Shown: positions 5,480-14,741 of the stretch, piece after piece
How positions within the stretch are numbered: position 1 is the stretch's first letter
How the letters are laid out: every line of letters starts with the position of its first letter
Source of the DNA: Paenibacillus solanacearum
GTDB taxonomy: Bacteria; Bacillota; Bacilli; Paenibacillales; NBRC-103111
Assembly (NCBI RefSeq): GCF_910593845.1
Contig: NZ_CAJVAS010000020.1
Span: 1 to 64,000 of the forward strand
Length of the DNA stretch: 64,000 nucleotides
Direction of reading: 5' to 3'
The notes under the pieces: model-generated
The model's database searches: none
Seen by the model: only the letters and a program-made list of their open reading frames with translations
What the model was told of the DNA's origin: nothing
Position numbers and translations under genes: made by a program

Positions 5480-5595
5480 TATAACTCAATTTACGGGTGG
5501 ATTGCCGTAGCAACTGACTGTTATCCAGCCGTAGTGATATGGAGTATGGACAGTATTCATTCGCCGCCTCGCCCCCTACTGAGCCCTAATACCAT

Positions 5596-5649
5596 AAAAA
5601 AAGAGGTCTCCCAGTCTAGTCTGTCTGTTACAGACCCAGGAAACCTCCG
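5596..5649 (-). terminator. Terminator closing the addB-addA-sbcD-sbcC operon
   Basis: On the minus strand GAGGTTTCC..GGGTCTGT pairs with CAGAC..GGGAGACCTC and is followed by seven T residues. It stands about 160 nt downstream of the sbcC stop codon, with a structured stretch in between. Confidence 0.75.
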
Positions 5650-5809
5650 ATGCTTTCGGGGATCGACGCATATTCAGTTGACATTCGCTGAGGCAATGAC
5701 CGTCTTGAAGAACCTGAACCGCAGAAGCCCAGGCGCTCGTTTCCGCGCTGCGAGGCAGTCTTTCGACCCTCACGGGTTAATCATGCTGTCCACTGAAGTC
5801 GCCTATCGA
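5650..5809 (-). ncRNA. Structured region after sbcC (3' UTR or small RNA candidate)
   Basis: Read on the minus strand this 160-nt gap folds into several consecutive short hairpins: GAGG-GTC-GAAA-GAC-TG-CCTC, GCGC..GCGC within CGCAG..CTGCG, CATT..AATG within TTCAG..CTGAA, and CCGA..TCGG, ending at the strong terminator. I recognise no known RNA family (not T-box, not RNase P). It could be an sRNA processed from the 3' UTR. The open frame at 5576-5773 has no support. Confidence 0.35.
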
Positions 5810-8800
5810 TTACATTGTCTCCAATGAAATACTGCTGCCTTTTCCTCCCGGCTGGGACGGCTGCACGACAAGACGGCGCGGCAACCGGGCGCGAAGCTCC
5901 GGCACATGACTGATTACTCCGACTGTGAGTTTGTCCATGTGCAGCTTCTCCAGCGCACTGATTACGGCTTCGAGCAGCTCCGGATCCAGTGTGCCGAATC
6001 CTTCATCAAGGAAGAAAAATTCAAGCGGGTATTGACCCTTCAGCTGGATTTGCGCGGAAAGCGCCAAAGCGAGCGACAGCGAAGTTAGGAATGTCTCGCC
6101 TCCGGATAGCGTCGTCACCGGCCGTCGTACGCCTCCGTTGGCATCATCGCGAATAATAAAGCCCCCGCCCGAATCGACTTCGATGGCGTATTTTTGCCTT
6201 GTGAGCTGGCCCAATCGTTCGGAAGCGCTGCGGCTGACATGCAGCAGCTGCTCCTCGGCCAAAAACTCGACAAAAGCATTACCGCGAAGCGCGGCTTGCA
6301 GTTTCACTAGCAGCGACAGTTCTTGCTGACGCGAGGAACGCTGTGCCTCGAGCTCCGACCATCGCTGATGCTTCGCCTGGAGCTCCTCCCAGTCGCGCTC
6401 CGCTTTGGCGGTCGTTTGTAATGCTGCTTCATCCTGTTCCTTGCACTCCTGGAGCTCCGCTTCAAGCTCCGACCACGTGTCTTCCGACACTTCCCGGCCG
6501 CCCAGCTCACGTTCAAGCTCATGGCGTCTGGCGGTAAGCTGGTGCTCAAGCTTGCGATGCGCCTCCGTTTCAGCTTGCCAAGCCGTCTGCTGCTCCGAAG
6601 AAAGCAGCGACTGGTTCACTTCGTCGACCGAGGCAAACCGTTCGGCGTTCGCTTGCTGCGCCCACTCGGCTCGCAGCTCCGCATCCAGTTGCTCGGCCGA
6701 TTGAGCCGCTTGTTTGGCCGCCGCATCCTGCTGGACACATTGCTGCATCGAAGCTTGAGCGCTCTCCAGTCCTTCCGCAGCAGCGGAAGCCTGTCCGCGA
6801 AGGGCTGTCAGCTTCGCTTGCGTTTCCGAAGCAAGCACAGCTGCGTCCTGCTCGCCAACCCACGCCTTCAACTGTTCCCCTTTTTGCGAAATGAACAGTT
6901 CCAAGCTTTGGCGTTCAGCGCCGCGTTGGATGCACAATTTCTCCATCTCGCCCAGCTCCAATTGCAACCGTTCAAGATTTCCCTGCTTTTCCGTAAGGAA
7001 CGAGACGCTCTTCTCCAGCCGTTCGCGCAAATCTTCTGCCTGTCGGTCCCTCTGCTGCAGGCTATCCGCTTCTTCGGCGATGCGGTTTGGATCGAATTCC
7101 GAATAGTTGTCCGGCCAATTCTCCTGCAAGCGCTGAATCGTCTGCTTAAGCTCCGAATGCTTTTGACTTTGAGAGGAGAGGAGGCTTTGCATCGCCTGTT
7201 CCCGCGCGAGAAGCTCCTGCTCACGCTGGTCGGCTTGGCGTTTCTCCTGCATCAGGCGCTGCAGCGACGTCTGCAGCTCTTGAATGTGGCGCCCTGCGCC
7301 AGTTAAAGCAGCTGCCGTTTCTTTGACGGATTGCAAAATCCGCTCCGATGAAAGCCCCGTCGCCGCGCCTTCGGCGTTGGTCTCTACGGGTACATCGACG
7401 GCCGCCGCCGCAGCCGCTTCCAGCCAACCGGAATCCGCTTCCTTGCGGTCTTCATCTCGAGCACCGGCAGCACCCGCTGATAGCAGATGATGTCCCGTCT
7501 GAAGAAGCTGCCCCTCGAGTGCTTGTAACGTATGCTGCTGCTGCCGGCAAGAAAGCTGCTGCTCTCTGGCTTGCTGTTGAATCTGTTCCAGCTGAGCGAT
7601 TTCGTTCTCCGGGGAAGCGCCAGTTCGTACATTCAGCTGCCCCTCCGATCCTGCCGGATGAGGATGCTCCATCGCCCCGCAAACCGGGCAAGCTTCGCCT
7701 TCGTGCAAATGCGCGGCAAGCCGTTCCGCCAGCTTCTCCAGCTCCGCTGCCTTCTCCATCGCCCGAAGCTCCGCGACTCGCTGCGGGATGGCGGAGAGTC
7801 CGCTTGTTAACGCATGTTCCATGCGATTCAATTCATTATGTATATCGGCAGCTTGCTGCAGCCATATTGTCCCTTTGGCCATCCAGTCAGCACCCGACTG
7901 CTGTAGCCCCGACCTCGCCTCTCCCAATCGCCCAAGCTCCGCTTGCTGCTTGTGCAGCTCCACGTCGAGCTCGGATGCCTGCTTCTCCAGGCGCTCCCAT
8001 TCACGCTTCTCCTGCAGCGCCTCCTGCAGCCGACGACGGTACGCGCTCGGCACCTCGGCGCGCTTCAGCTCCGCCTGCAGCTGCGCCTGGCGCTGCAGCG
8101 CCTTCTCCCGCAGCTCGCGCTCGCGCGCCTGCTCCGCACGGCCGGCGGCGAGCCGCGCCTCGAGCTGCGCCGCCTCCGCGGCCAGCGCGGCCAGCCGCTC
8201 GCGGTCGCCCGCGAGCTCGGCGGCCAGCGCCGCCGCCTGGCGCAGCTGCTCGAGGCGCAGCACGAGCGGCGCCTCCTGCGCGGCGAGCGCCTCGCGCGCG
8301 GCGGCATGCGCCGCTTGCGCCTGCGCCAGCGCGCCTTGCGCTGCGGCGAGCGCTGCTGCGGCAGCGCCGGCGGCTTCGCGCTCCCGCACGAGCTGCTCGG
8401 CAGCGGTGCCGAGCCGCCTCACGAGCGGGCGCAGCCGCTCGGCCTGCGCAGCACGAGCGAGCCTCGCCTCAAGCGCCGCCACGTGCGGCGCCTGCGCGGC
8501 CAGCGCCGCTTCACGCGCAGCGACGGCGGCGAGCTCCCGCTGCAGCTCGCGAACGGTGCGCAGCTCCGTGGCGCGGCGCTCGCAGGCAGCGAGCCGCTCG
8601 CGGAGCACGCGAGCGGCCTCGCGCGCTTCGCGCAGCCGCGTCTCGGCACGGGCAAGCGCCTCCGCCGAAGCGTCACCAAGGCCTTGCTGCTCGGCCTGCA
8701 GTTCTTTGATCGCTACATCCGTTTCCTTGTAACGCGATGCGGTTTTCGCGCTCAGACGGTCGCCGTACGGCTCCAGATGAAACAGCCGCTGCAGCATCGC

Positions 8801-9304
8801 ACGGCGGTCCTTTCCGGTCAACGTCAAAAACTCGGCAAATTTTCCTTGCGGCAGCACGACCGCTCTTGTGAAATCGGCCATCGATAAACCGAGAATCGCT
8901 TGAACCTGCTGGTTCACATCGCCGGCTTTATCCGCAAGCACCAGCGTCTCTCCGTCAATCAGTTGTATCAGTCGGCTCAAGCTGCCCTGCACCGACACAT
9001 CGCCGCTACGTTTAAACTGACGGTCGACCCGGTAGCGGTGCACCCCTTCGGCGGAACCGAGCTCGAACGTGAACGAGACGGATAGCGTCGACTCCGACTG
9101 GTTCATAATCGCCTGCGTCCCGCCGGAGGCCCGTTCGACTTTGCCGAACAGCGCCAGCGTAATCGCATCGAGAATCGTTGACTTGCCGCTTCCGGTCGGT
9201 CCGAATATCCCGAACACGCCGGCTTCCGTCAGCGCCGTAAAATCGATCTCCTGAACCTCGCGATAGCTTTGCAGGCCGGATAGCTGCAAATGAATCGGCC
9301 GCAT
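5810..9304 (-). CDS. sbcC: Exonuclease SbcCD, subunit SbcC
   Basis: 1164 residues, an SMC/Rad50-type ATPase that with SbcD opens and degrades DNA hairpins and protein-blocked ends. Walker A GPTGSGKST is at residues 35-43. The zinc-hook motif CPVCG lies near residue 538, between two long coiled coils. The ABC signature LSGGETFLTSLSLALALS is near 1068 and Walker B FFFLDEGFGTLD near 1100. Residues about 200-420 are extremely rich in Ala, Arg, Glu and Leu, encoded by very GC-rich DNA (8050-8700). The start follows AAGGAGGG. It is last in the operon. A nuclease that attacks DNA hairpins sits next to an array made of hairpin-forming sites; this may be chance. Confidence 0.97.
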   Translation of the reverse strand: MRPIHLQLSGLQSYREVQEIDFTALTEAGVFGIFGPTGSGKSTILDAITLALFGKVERASGGTQAIMNQSESTLSVSFTFELGSAEGVHRYRVDRQFKRSGDVSVQGSLSRLIQLIDGETLVLADKAGDVNQQVQAILGLSMADFTRAVVLPQGKFAEFLTLTGKDRRAMLQRLFHLEPYGDRLSAKTASRYKETDVAIKELQAEQQGLGDASAEALARAETRLREAREAARVLRERLAACERRATELRTVRELQRELAAVAAREAALAAQAPHVAALEARLARAAQAERLRPLVRRLGTAAEQLVREREAAGAAAAALAAAQGALAQAQAAHAAAREALAAQEAPLVLRLEQLRQAAALAAELAGDRERLAALAAEAAQLEARLAAGRAEQARERELREKALQRQAQLQAELKRAEVPSAYRRRLQEALQEKREWERLEKQASELDVELHKQQAELGRLGEARSGLQQSGADWMAKGTIWLQQAADIHNELNRMEHALTSGLSAIPQRVAELRAMEKAAELEKLAERLAAHLHEGEACPVCGAMEHPHPAGSEGQLNVRTGASPENEIAQLEQIQQQAREQQLSCRQQQHTLQALEGQLLQTGHHLLSAGAAGARDEDRKEADSGWLEAAAAAAVDVPVETNAEGAATGLSSERILQSVKETAAALTGAGRHIQELQTSLQRLMQEKRQADQREQELLAREQAMQSLLSSQSQKHSELKQTIQRLQENWPDNYSEFDPNRIAEEADSLQQRDRQAEDLRERLEKSVSFLTEKQGNLERLQLELGEMEKLCIQRGAERQSLELFISQKGEQLKAWVGEQDAAVLASETQAKLTALRGQASAAAEGLESAQASMQQCVQQDAAAKQAAQSAEQLDAELRAEWAQQANAERFASVDEVNQSLLSSEQQTAWQAETEAHRKLEHQLTARRHELERELGGREVSEDTWSELEAELQECKEQDEAALQTTAKAERDWEELQAKHQRWSELEAQRSSRQQELSLLVKLQAALRGNAFVEFLAEEQLLHVSRSASERLGQLTRQKYAIEVDSGGGFIIRDDANGGVRRPVTTLSGGETFLTSLSLALALSAQIQLKGQYPLEFFFLDEGFGTLDPELLEAVISALEKLHMDKLTVGVISHVPELRARLPRRLVVQPSQPGGKGSSISLETM

Positions 9305-9582
9305 GCGCAGCCCTCCTTTTCCATAGATGGATCTAAAGTAGTATATAGAACGATGATCGTAAGTACGTGGGAACGGACTGGCGGATGGTGCAGATGTCCA
9401 CGATGCCGGAGCGAAAGCACAGCACGTTTTCCCTGCCCTCGCACAGCAATACCGAGAAACGAAGCTGACGGCTCTTGATCAGCTCAACGGCTCCGCGGCT
9501 CGACGGAACGGCCGCATGCATGCAGGCAACCGTTCAGCGCCGCAAGCCCCGACCATCGTTTCCCGATAGATTCGAAAGCCGC
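9305..9582. other. Intergenic gap between sbcD and sbcC
   Basis: 278 nt inside the operon, where many relatives have overlapping sbcD and sbcC. Short frames exist on both strands (for example 9333-9521 minus) but none has a ribosome binding site or a recognisable protein. I see no obvious terminator; only the AAGGAGGG before sbcC is clear. Confidence 0.5.
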
Positions 9583-10758
9583 TTACGCTTCGACTTCTTC
9601 CTCATCGGCGGTCAGCAGCTCCAGAAACAACCGGACAAGCTCCGGTTCCGGCTGAGCGCCCCCAGTTTGCCGCTCGTAAAAGCGGCGGAACAACTCGTCC
9701 ATCGGCATTTTCGCTGCCGATACGGCTTCCTTCGCGGCTTGCTCCAGCTCCGGGTAAATCGGACGTATGTGAATCAGTCCCTCACGAGCTTGCCGGAGCT
9801 TATGGATTTGCTCGAGCGACATCGTCTCGTTCAAATGCACCTCCAGATCGATCCATGCCTGGGCGTCCTTCCCCTCATCCAGCCAGCGGTGCACCTCCGC
9901 AAGTCCTCCTTTGGCTTTCCACTCGACGAGCGGCCGGCCGCAGGACAAATAAATCTCCTCTACTTGCGGTGCGTAACCCGGCTTCATCTCCAGCACGGTG
10001 ACCGATTTGGCGTATCCGGCCTCGGAGAAGCTGTAAGCGAGCGGCGAGCCGCAGTAGCGCATCATCGTCTCCGACTTGATATATTGCGGACGATGCAGAT
10101 GGCCGAGCGCCACATATTGAGCGCCAGCCGCAAGGGCCGCCGTATCGACCGTGTAGGCTCCGCCGACCTGAATCGGACGTTCCGATTCCGTTTCTTTGCC
10201 GCCGAGCACGTACAAGTGGCTCATGAGCAAATTGACGGTATCCTTACGGTAGTGACGCGCTTGCGCACGGACCAGATGGCCAACCCGCTCGGAGTAGGCC
10301 GCACGCAGCAATTCCTCCTGAATGTCATCCGACAGCAGCTCACGCAGTCTCGACTCGGAAGGATAAGGAAGCGCGAACAGCACGGCCTGCTCTCCCGTTC
10401 GTGCAACGCAAGTCTCATACACGCGCGCCTCCGGCAATCCGACGAGCGTAACGCCGAGTCTGCTTGCGAGCGGCGCGGCGGCGGCCAGCCGGTCCGGATG
10501 ATCATGGTTGCCTGCGATCACATAGACCGGCCTTCGTCCCTGATCCGACAGCCGCGCCAGCGCGTCGTAAAACAGCTGCTCTGCCGCAGCGGGAGGATTG
10601 ACCGTATCGTATACGTCCCCGGCCAGCAGCACCAAATCGATCTGCTGCGAGTTCACGATATCCGCCAGCTCATCGATAAAAGCTTCCTGCTCCGCCAGCC
10701 GGCTCCTTCCTTCCAGCGAACGGCCGAGATGCCAGTCCGCCGTATGCAGTATCCGCAT
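9583..10758 (-). CDS. sbcD: Exonuclease SbcCD, subunit SbcD
   Basis: 391 residues, the Mre11-like Mn-dependent nuclease partner of SbcC. The metallophosphoesterase signatures are all present: MRILHTADWHLG at the N-terminus (Asp8, His10), AGDVYD at 46-51, GNHDH at 83-87, then MSHLYV and LGHLHRPQ further on. The C-terminal third is the SbcC-binding and capping region and ends in a Glu-rich tail. The gene starts 29 nt after addA stops and is expressed in the same operon, a common pairing in Bacillota. Confidence 0.97.
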   Translation of the reverse strand: MRILHTADWHLGRSLEGRSRLAEQEAFIDELADIVNSQQIDLVLLAGDVYDTVNPPAAAEQLFYDALARLSDQGRRPVYVIAGNHDHPDRLAAAAPLASRLGVTLVGLPEARVYETCVARTGEQAVLFALPYPSESRLRELLSDDIQEELLRAAYSERVGHLVRAQARHYRKDTVNLLMSHLYVLGGKETESERPIQVGGAYTVDTAALAAGAQYVALGHLHRPQYIKSETMMRYCGSPLAYSFSEAGYAKSVTVLEMKPGYAPQVEEIYLSCGRPLVEWKAKGGLAEVHRWLDEGKDAQAWIDLEVHLNETMSLEQIHKLRQAREGLIHIRPIYPELEQAAKEAVSAAKMPMDELFRRFYERQTGGAQPEPELVRLFLELLTADEEEVEA

Positions 10759-10787
10759 ACTTGATCTCCTCTCTCACTTCGCACGTC

Positions 10788-13700
10788 TTATAGTTCGACA
10801 ACATGCGCCCCATCGAATAAAAAGATATACTTTTGCGTAACAGGACGTTTCCAAATCCGTTCCACCGCTTTGCCGTACAAATCCAGCTGCAGCCGGTAGC
10901 CTTCCGCTATTTTCGCGGGAGAACCGCCTTTCAGCCGGTCGGTTTTATAATCAAGAAGCACAAGCCCCTCTTCCTCTTCGATCAGGCAGTCGATAACCCC
11001 TTGCAGCATGACCGCTTCATCAGATAATCCGCCTTGGTCCGCTCCATAAACGTCGCGTGCCGGCAGTCCGAAGCTGAACGGCACTTCGCGGTGTACCTGC
11101 TTCGCCCGCAGCATCCGCTGTCCGAGCGCGCTTTGGAAAAACGCGGCGATGCCTTTCGGATCGACTAGCGCGCTCTGTGCTTCCGTCAGCAGCTCCCGTT
11201 CTACCATCGATACAAGCGTATGGCGAATTTCATTCTCTCCCGGCTCGCCGTCCAAGGGAATATGCTGCATCACCGAGTGAAAGACCGATCCCCGTTCGGC
11301 AGCGTTCATTTCCCGCTGTTCCAGAAACCGCGGCCTCCTCACGATCACGGGCCGAAACCCGCCCTGCTGCGGATGCTTTTCCACCGCAGAGGCGACCGCT
11401 TCCAGCTCGTCCGCGCCTCGAATTCCCGGCAGAAGCAGCGGCGCCGGTTCATCCGACAACATATCCATCAACCGGTGGTGCTCGGACAGCCGTTTCAGCT
11501 CCGTTACCGATGTCTTGGACAGCACCTTCGTCGCATCGGGATGCGCATAGTTCCAGGACAGCCGCCGCCATACTTCGTGCTCCGTCTGAACGGAGCCGTC
11601 AACCGGCTCCAGCCGCAGGAGCGCTGACCACCGATCCCCGTCGAGCGGCGCAAACGATACGGCCGCTTGCGTTACACCGGCGAATAGATCCGGTTGAACC
11701 ACACGAACGCGCCATTCCGACGTCTCGCCGAACAAGAACGGCTGACTGCGGTATTCTAGCCCGCCGGCTTCGCGCAGCGGTTGACCGTCCGGATGCCGGA
11801 TCAATGCAGGCCCGACCCAGTCAAGATAACAGCGCGCCTTGGCCACGGCATCATCGGGCAGTGCCTCGTTCTCACGGGAAAGAAATCGCGACCACGACGC
11901 CGCAAGCTTATCCGCGCCTTTGACCGTTGCGACCAGCACCAGCTTTTCCCGCGCGCGCGTCAGCGCTACATAAAGCACCCGCATTTCTTCCGCAAGCATT
12001 TCCAGCTGAATTTTGCGCTTGATCGCAAGCCAAGGCAGCGTCGGGTAGCTGACTCGCGTGTCCAGTTCCATATATTTCGGGCCGAAGCCGAGTTCCTTAT
12101 GCAGCATGAACGCGTCCGCAAGGTCGCGCCGATTGAACTGCTTGGCCATCCCCGCCACGAAAACGACCGGGAATTCCAGCCCTTTGCTCTTGTGAATCGT
12201 CATGATGCGAACGACGTCTTCCTGCTCGCCGAGCGCCCTTGCGGTGCCAAGGTCTCCCCCGCTGTCCTGCATACGGGCGACAAACCGCAGAAACCGGAAC
12301 AGTCCGCGGAACGATGTCGCTTCATACTGTTTGGCCCGATCGTAGAGCGCCCTCAGGTTCGCCTGACGCTGCTGGCCGCCGGCAAGACCGCCGACATAAT
12401 CGAAATAACCGGTTACCCGGTAAATGTCCCAGATCAAATCCGCCAGCGACATTTGCTGCGCCTCACGCCGCCACGCCTTGAGCTGCGCCAAAAAAAGATT
12501 CAGCTTCGCTTGCAGATCCGGATGTTTAGGAAGCTGTTCCGCCCCTAAGCCATCAGTTTTCTCCTCGATACCAAGCGCTTGTCTTTGCTCGCCGCCCGCA
12601 TCCTTCGCATAAGCGCGGACTGCGTCGTAATACGCTCCATGCTTGCTGTTTATGCGGATTTGAGCAAGCTCCTCGGCCTGCAAACCGACGATCGGCGAAC
12701 GGAGCACCGATACGAGCGGAATATCCTGATATGGATTATCGATCACCTTGAGCAGCGATAACAGCACCTGGACCTCGGTCGCCGTAAAATAGCCGCTGTT
12801 CAGCTCCGCATAAGCCGGAATCCCTTGCAGCTGCAGCTCCTCGATCAGCACCGGCGCCCATTGCTGCGTCGCACGCAGCAGGATCACGATGTCCCGATAC
12901 GTGGCATCGCGCAGGCCGCCGGCCGCTTTATCGAAAACCTGCATTGGACGCCCGCCGTCCATGCCTGTCATGGTACGGATTTGCTGAGCGATATAGCGGG
13001 CTTCCAACTGAACCGTCTGAAGCTCGCGCGCATCGGCAGCCGACTCGTCTGCGCCTGCGCCTTCTTCGTTCGAACCGGCCGAGCCGGCGTCCTCGAACTC
13101 CGCGTCGCGGCCGTCCGATGAAGTATCGGCCGCACGGTCAATGAGCACAAGCTCCGCTGCGGCGTCGTGCTCCGGCTCGGGATACCCGGCGCCGTATACG
13201 AGCTTTGCCCTGTCATCATAGGCGATCTCGCCGACGGTCTCCTGCATGATTTGCCGGAAAATATAATTCGTGCCGTCGACGACCTGGCGCCTGCTGCGGA
13301 AATTGCGCGCCAAATCGATACGCTGTCCCGGCTCGGTACCGTCCGTCCGGTAGCTTTTGTATTTCTCTTGGAACAATCCCGGCTCCGCCAATCGGAACCG
13401 ATAAATGCTCTGCTTGACGTCTCCGACCATGAAACGGTTGCCCGGCGCGGGCGCCGAGATCAGCTCCACGATGGCTTCCTGAACCCGGTTCGTGTCCTGG
13501 TATTCGTCCAGCAGCACTTCGGCGAATTGCTCCCGGTATTCCATTGCGGCAGGCGACGGGATAAGCTGCTCCGGTCCGGCTTCCTTAGCGCATAATATGT
13601 GCAGGCAGTAATGCTCCAGATCGGCAAAATCGACGAGCCGCTTGGCCATCTTGGCCTGCCGGTACCGCTCTCCGAATTCGATCACCAGCTCGCTGAGCGC

Positions 13701-14741
13701 CTGCATTAAAGGAGCCATCGCCTTCAGCTCTGCTTGGAATTGCTGCGGCGTCCGCCCGAACAGCTCTTCCCGCATCGCCGCTACCCGCTCCTTCGCCTCG
13801 TTGCGGAGCTCCTTCACCTGCTCTTGAAGCGCCTTGTCGTACTGGTCTCCCTTGCAAGGCTTCAGTTTGCCGAAAGCGGCCCCCTGAAACGCGTCGTATA
13901 ACGGCTCCCAACCGCCGGCATTCAATACTTCCAGCAAATGTTCTACGACAGTCCAATCGTCCCGCAAGGTGGCTTCGTACGGAACAGGCCCTCCCGGCTG
14001 TCCGGCAATCGCCAGCGCTTCGCCCAGCAGCGCAGCCGCTCCCAGCAGCTCCAGTCTGGCGGAAGTCATCAGGCTCGGCACCCATGGGTTGTCGCCCATC
14101 ACCTCGCCGCGTTCGAACATCGCTGCGCTTTGGCGCAGCCAATGGTCGGGCCACGGATGGCTGCGGGAATCGTCGTACAAGCGCTGAATAAGTCCGAACA
14201 ATGCGTCGTCGCTTTTATCGCCGCTGAACGTATCGGCAAGCCGCCAGAAGGCGTCCCCTTCCTCGGCGGCGCCGTACCGCTCCTCCAACTGCTCCTCGAG
14301 CAAATCCTGGCGCATCAAGGCGCTTTCCGTTTCGTTGGCGATGCGGAATCCCGGATCGAGTCCAACGAGCTGGTAATGGCGCTGAATGACTTCCATGCAA
14401 AAGGAGTGAAGCGTCGTGATGGAAGCCCGCTGGATGAGCGCCAGCTGGCGCTGCAAATGATCCGATCCCGGATTGGCCGCAAGCGCCTTTTCCAACGCGT
14501 CGCTGATCCGGTGGCGCATCTCGGAAGCTGCCGCCTTCGTGAATGTCGCGACGAGCAGCCGGTCTACGTCGAGCGGGTTCCGCTCATCGGCTATGCGCCG
14601 GATGATCCGCTCGACCAGCACCGCCGTTTTTCCTGAGCCGGCCGCCGCCGCCACCAGCATCGAATGGCCTCGTATGGCAATGGCATCCCACTGATCGTCG
14701 GTCCAGGTGCTGCCTTCCGGTTTCGGAATGTGTTCGATCAT
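10788..14741 (-). CDS. addA: ATP-dependent helicase/nuclease AddA
   Basis: 1317 residues, a UvrD-family helicase fused to a RecB-type nuclease; with AddB it resects double-strand breaks to Chi. Walker A AAAAGSGKT is at 31-39, the DEYQDTN box near 410, and the late helicase motif IMTIHKSKGLEFPVVF mid-protein. The nuclease core LLDYKTDRL is near 1265. An acidic low-complexity insertion (residues ~530-565, DGRDAEFEDAGSAGSNEEGA) sits in the helicase part. The start codon overlaps the addB stop by 4 nt (ATGA), implying translational coupling. Confidence 0.98.
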   Translation of the reverse strand: MIEHIPKPEGSTWTDDQWDAIAIRGHSMLVAAAAGSGKTAVLVERIIRRIADERNPLDVDRLLVATFTKAAASEMRHRISDALEKALAANPGSDHLQRQLALIQRASITTLHSFCMEVIQRHYQLVGLDPGFRIANETESALMRQDLLEEQLEERYGAAEEGDAFWRLADTFSGDKSDDALFGLIQRLYDDSRSHPWPDHWLRQSAAMFERGEVMGDNPWVPSLMTSARLELLGAAALLGEALAIAGQPGGPVPYEATLRDDWTVVEHLLEVLNAGGWEPLYDAFQGAAFGKLKPCKGDQYDKALQEQVKELRNEAKERVAAMREELFGRTPQQFQAELKAMAPLMQALSELVIEFGERYRQAKMAKRLVDFADLEHYCLHILCAKEAGPEQLIPSPAAMEYREQFAEVLLDEYQDTNRVQEAIVELISAPAPGNRFMVGDVKQSIYRFRLAEPGLFQEKYKSYRTDGTEPGQRIDLARNFRSRRQVVDGTNYIFRQIMQETVGEIAYDDRAKLVYGAGYPEPEHDAAAELVLIDRAADTSSDGRDAEFEDAGSAGSNEEGAGADESAADARELQTVQLEARYIAQQIRTMTGMDGGRPMQVFDKAAGGLRDATYRDIVILLRATQQWAPVLIEELQLQGIPAYAELNSGYFTATEVQVLLSLLKVIDNPYQDIPLVSVLRSPIVGLQAEELAQIRINSKHGAYYDAVRAYAKDAGGEQRQALGIEEKTDGLGAEQLPKHPDLQAKLNLFLAQLKAWRREAQQMSLADLIWDIYRVTGYFDYVGGLAGGQQRQANLRALYDRAKQYEATSFRGLFRFLRFVARMQDSGGDLGTARALGEQEDVVRIMTIHKSKGLEFPVVFVAGMAKQFNRRDLADAFMLHKELGFGPKYMELDTRVSYPTLPWLAIKRKIQLEMLAEEMRVLYVALTRAREKLVLVATVKGADKLAASWSRFLSRENEALPDDAVAKARCYLDWVGPALIRHPDGQPLREAGGLEYRSQPFLFGETSEWRVRVVQPDLFAGVTQAAVSFAPLDGDRWSALLRLEPVDGSVQTEHEVWRRLSWNYAHPDATKVLSKTSVTELKRLSEHHRLMDMLSDEPAPLLLPGIRGADELEAVASAVEKHPQQGGFRPVIVRRPRFLEQREMNAAERGSVFHSVMQHIPLDGEPGENEIRHTLVSMVERELLTEAQSALVDPKGIAAFFQSALGQRMLRAKQVHREVPFSFGLPARDVYGADQGGLSDEAVMLQGVIDCLIEEEEGLVLLDYKTDRLKGGSPAKIAEGYRLQLDLYGKAVERIWKRPVTQKYIFLFDGAHVVEL

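Noticed and set aside
5576-5773. 65-residue minus-strand frame after sbcC
   Set aside because: Arg/Ser-rich, no ribosome binding site, and runs through the terminator hairpin.
7348-8887. Large plus-strand frames (up to 453 residues) opposite sbcC
   Set aside because: Antisense frames kept open by very high GC; low-complexity Ala/Arg/Pro or Ser products; sbcC motifs are intact on the other strand.
9229-9521. Small frames in the sbcD-sbcC gap
   Set aside because: No ribosome binding site for the starts, no recognisable protein, and one overlaps the start of sbcC.
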